64,000 nucleotides of DNA from Progne subis subis (Eukaryota > Chordata > Aves > Passeriformes > Hirundinidae): NCBI GenBank assembly GCA_022316685.1, contig JAKJHU010000033.1, positions 2,532,321 to 2,596,320 on the forward strand, in the 5' to 3' direction. Below, one piece after another: positions 62,101-64,000 of this stretch. The position numbers and the translations under genes are program-made. The notes beneath the pieces are model-generated. The model ran no database searches and was not told where the DNA came from. It worked only from the letters and a program-made list of their open reading frames with translations. The first letter of the stretch is position 1. Every line of letters begins with the position of its first letter.

Positions 62101-64000
62101 CAGCCTTGCATCCAGAAATTGGATAGACCTTCTCCTGTCTTCTTAGCTTCCTCCAGTGCAGGGATGTTAGGGAGAGAAGTACATTAGGGACAGTGAGGGA
62201 CATGAGTAATAGATGCCAGGTAAGTAAATTGAGATAGATTATAAGCAGCTGGATGTGAACAGTGATAAAGCTGACTGTTGTCTATGTTCACTCTGCAATC
62301 TGACTAAAAAAGCAGAAAAATAAAGTGGGTAAGCAAAAGAGAAGCAATGATGCATTTAAAATCGTATTCAGATTTAATGGCCTCAAGGGAGACACATAAC
62401 ACGATTTTTATTTTTCTATAGAGTCATGAAACACTCTAGTGTCCTCAAATGAAATAGACTGCTGAATACAGGCTGCAAAAGTTTACCCCCATAAGTAACT
62501 ATCCATGCACGTCTTTTTGTTTTCTGTAATGAGGCAACTACTGTGAGTAAACTTATACCCACATGTAAAGTGTTCTCCCAGGTGAGACCTATAATCAGAG
62601 GAGTATTTTTATATAAATGGTGTTCTCAGTTCCAGCAGCTGTGGTGCACACAGCCTCTCCTTACTGATAACATTATTTTCTGTAACTATTTCTGCTTACA
62701 TGGGAAGTTACCATAATGGTGAAAATTACTTTATAGTTCTATGGAGAACAGCACAACCATGAATTTACTCAAATAACATATAATTATAACAGTGAATGCT
62801 GCTTTTCTCTTTCTGTGAACACAGTTTGGGGTTAGAGCCGTTCCCTGTCACTAGAAAAAAGCTGTTGACCACAAAACAATGTGTCAGATATTTTAACAAC
62901 TGCGGCTTTCCTGTGTAGAGTTGAGAAGTGTAAAAAGGCATCATGCAGAATAACGCTTTGCAGAAGACACTAGGCAATATGATAATATAGATCTGAGGCT
63001 TTGTATTTGTGTGGAAGCACTGGCTGGTGCCTAAGATCACCAGTGGAGGTCTCTTCTATTTCTGGTCCAGGCCCACTCATAGAAGTGCTGGTCAAACTGG
63101 ATGTACAAATCCAGTGGTGGTGCTTGTTGTAACCCATTTGGCAGTTTGTGGAGCAGAACTCTGCATGAACGTGCTGTGACACAGAAAAGCCTTTGGCAAA
63201 TTAGCTGGCCAGCACTGAAGTGGCCTCGGGCAGGTGGGAATACTGTGTCAGAGGACTTTGCTCCGATGATCTACGGGGAACTGGAGAATGTGCAGCTGTA
63301 ACAAGAATATAATGGGCTGGAGTATAACCTTGGATAAAGGCTGCCTTGCTGAGGCAATGAAAAGGTTTTACAACCAAGCATGTGGCTGTTGCCAGTCAGT
63401 CACTCTTTCCCAGGTCAAACACATGCTTTTTTGGATGGCTTCCATCCCCACTGGCACCTGAAATTTAACGAGCAAATGCTTACTGTGCCTTGTAATTAAA
63501 AGTGAAAAGTACATGTGTCCAGTGCCAAAAAGACAAGAGAAGGAGAGGAGACATGTTGTTCTGACCTGCTCAGCAGCAAAACAAAGATAAGATGTTCTGC
63601 TTTGTTGGGTCCATTATGATGGCTTAGTCCGCTCCTGTGCATGCAAATTGGATCCAGCCTGGGATTTCCCATTGTGGGCAGGTTCAGATGGCAGCCTTAG
63701 AGTATCTGCGTTCTTTTCCCAGCTCTGAGTTTTGTCTGAGTCTTGCAGCCATGAGATATTTTCATTTCCCACCTGCCATGAGGATGGCAGAGTGGTTTTC
63801 CTTGAAGAGCTCTTCCTCTATATGCAATTAAACCTTAATTTGCTCCTGATCCTCAGGGCTTTTTGCATGGTGCATCTGTGCTCTTGCACAGGTGCTGATT
63901 AAATGGAGTGCCTTTTCTGTAGGGAAAGGAGTGTGTGAACTTGGAATTCTCTGAAGTGTTTTGTTTTGGTATGGCAATTTATGGAAGGTGTGGCTGAAGT

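Larger units (their letters stand above)
1..64000 (+). other. SORCS3: Internal part of a SorCS-family receptor gene (probably SORCS3): two exons and three introns
   Basis: The two supported exons (10456-10523 and 51987-52086) are on the plus strand, share a reading frame and match the SorCS receptor protein, so the whole window lies within one transcription unit. SorCS proteins are type I membrane receptors of the VPS10/sortilin family. They have an N-terminal VPS10 beta-propeller, a PKD domain, a leucine-rich segment, one transmembrane helix and a short tail, and they act in neuronal protein sorting. Very large introns are normal for SORCS1, SORCS2 and SORCS3. The start codon, signal peptide, PKD domain, membrane segment and 3' end are outside the window. 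SORCS3 is preferred over SORCS1 from remembered paralogue wording around the exon junction. SORCS1 is a real alternative; SORCS2 is less likely. Confidence 0.75.
52087..64000 (+). other. 5' part of the intron downstream of exon B
   Basis: The intron starts gtaagg and runs off the window. Contents recognised are the C17-T12 run (53156-53184), T23 (53464-53486), a TTTTG repeat (54777-54805), a run of A near 58852-58862 and a T/G-rich simple stretch (59136-59197). Between 55000 and 64000 there is unique, moderately AT-rich sequence with no clear repeat family, RNA gene or exon. The 140-codon minus-strand frame at 55355-55777 has no recognisable domain. I looked for the next SorCS exon and did not see it. 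Confidence 0.75.

Noticed and set aside
1..64000. Hidden system such as CRISPR, endogenous virus, tRNA cluster or gene cassette
   Set aside because: No spaced repeats, LTR pairs, gag/pol/env-like frames, cloverleaf genes or conserved coding clusters were found on either strand.

Overview
The window looks like vertebrate nuclear DNA, most likely from a bird or another sauropsid. It has AT-leaning, gene-poor sequence with long A/T homopolymers and CR1 non-LTR retrotransposon fragments, the dominant bird repeat. I see no Alu, B1 or L1 sequence and no bacterial gene layout.

The only coding sequence I can support is two small, consecutive exons of one plus-strand gene. It belongs to the SorCS branch of the VPS10-domain sorting receptors, and I judge it to be SORCS3, with SORCS1 the alternative. 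Exon A (10456-10523, 68 nt) and exon B (51987-52086, 100 nt) have canonical AG/GT borders. They join in frame across a split arginine codon to give a continuous segment of the VPS10 beta-propeller, including an Asp-box motif. The intron between them is 41,463 bp. The rest of the window is the end of the upstream intron (1-10455) and the start of the downstream intron (52087-64000). The gene therefore spans the whole window, and both ends lie outside it.

Region by region. The upstream intron ends in a 64-nt pyrimidine tract with an unusually distant candidate branch point; it also holds a possible MIR relic. The large intron carries a plus-strand CR1 3' fragment (about 19.7-20.1 kb), a short CR1 tail (25.1 kb), an old CR1/L3-like relic (about 45.6-45.9 kb), an antisense CR1 (48.2-48.7 kb), several microsatellites, and a diverged approximately 100-bp repeat pair (49.54-49.66 and 50.22-50.34 kb). 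Several AT-rich, homeodomain/POU-motif-rich stretches (around 11.6-11.9, 17.0, 23.3-23.5, 38.9, 42.6-42.8 and 49.3 kb) look like candidate conserved intronic enhancers, but I cannot test conservation here. The downstream intron begins with a C17-T12 run and some T-rich simple repeats and shows no further recognisable exon.

I found no sign of an undescribed multi-gene system. No rRNA, tRNA, CRISPR array or intact mobile element is visible. The open reading frames of 60-196 codons throughout have no recognisable family features and look like chance ORFs in intronic DNA.
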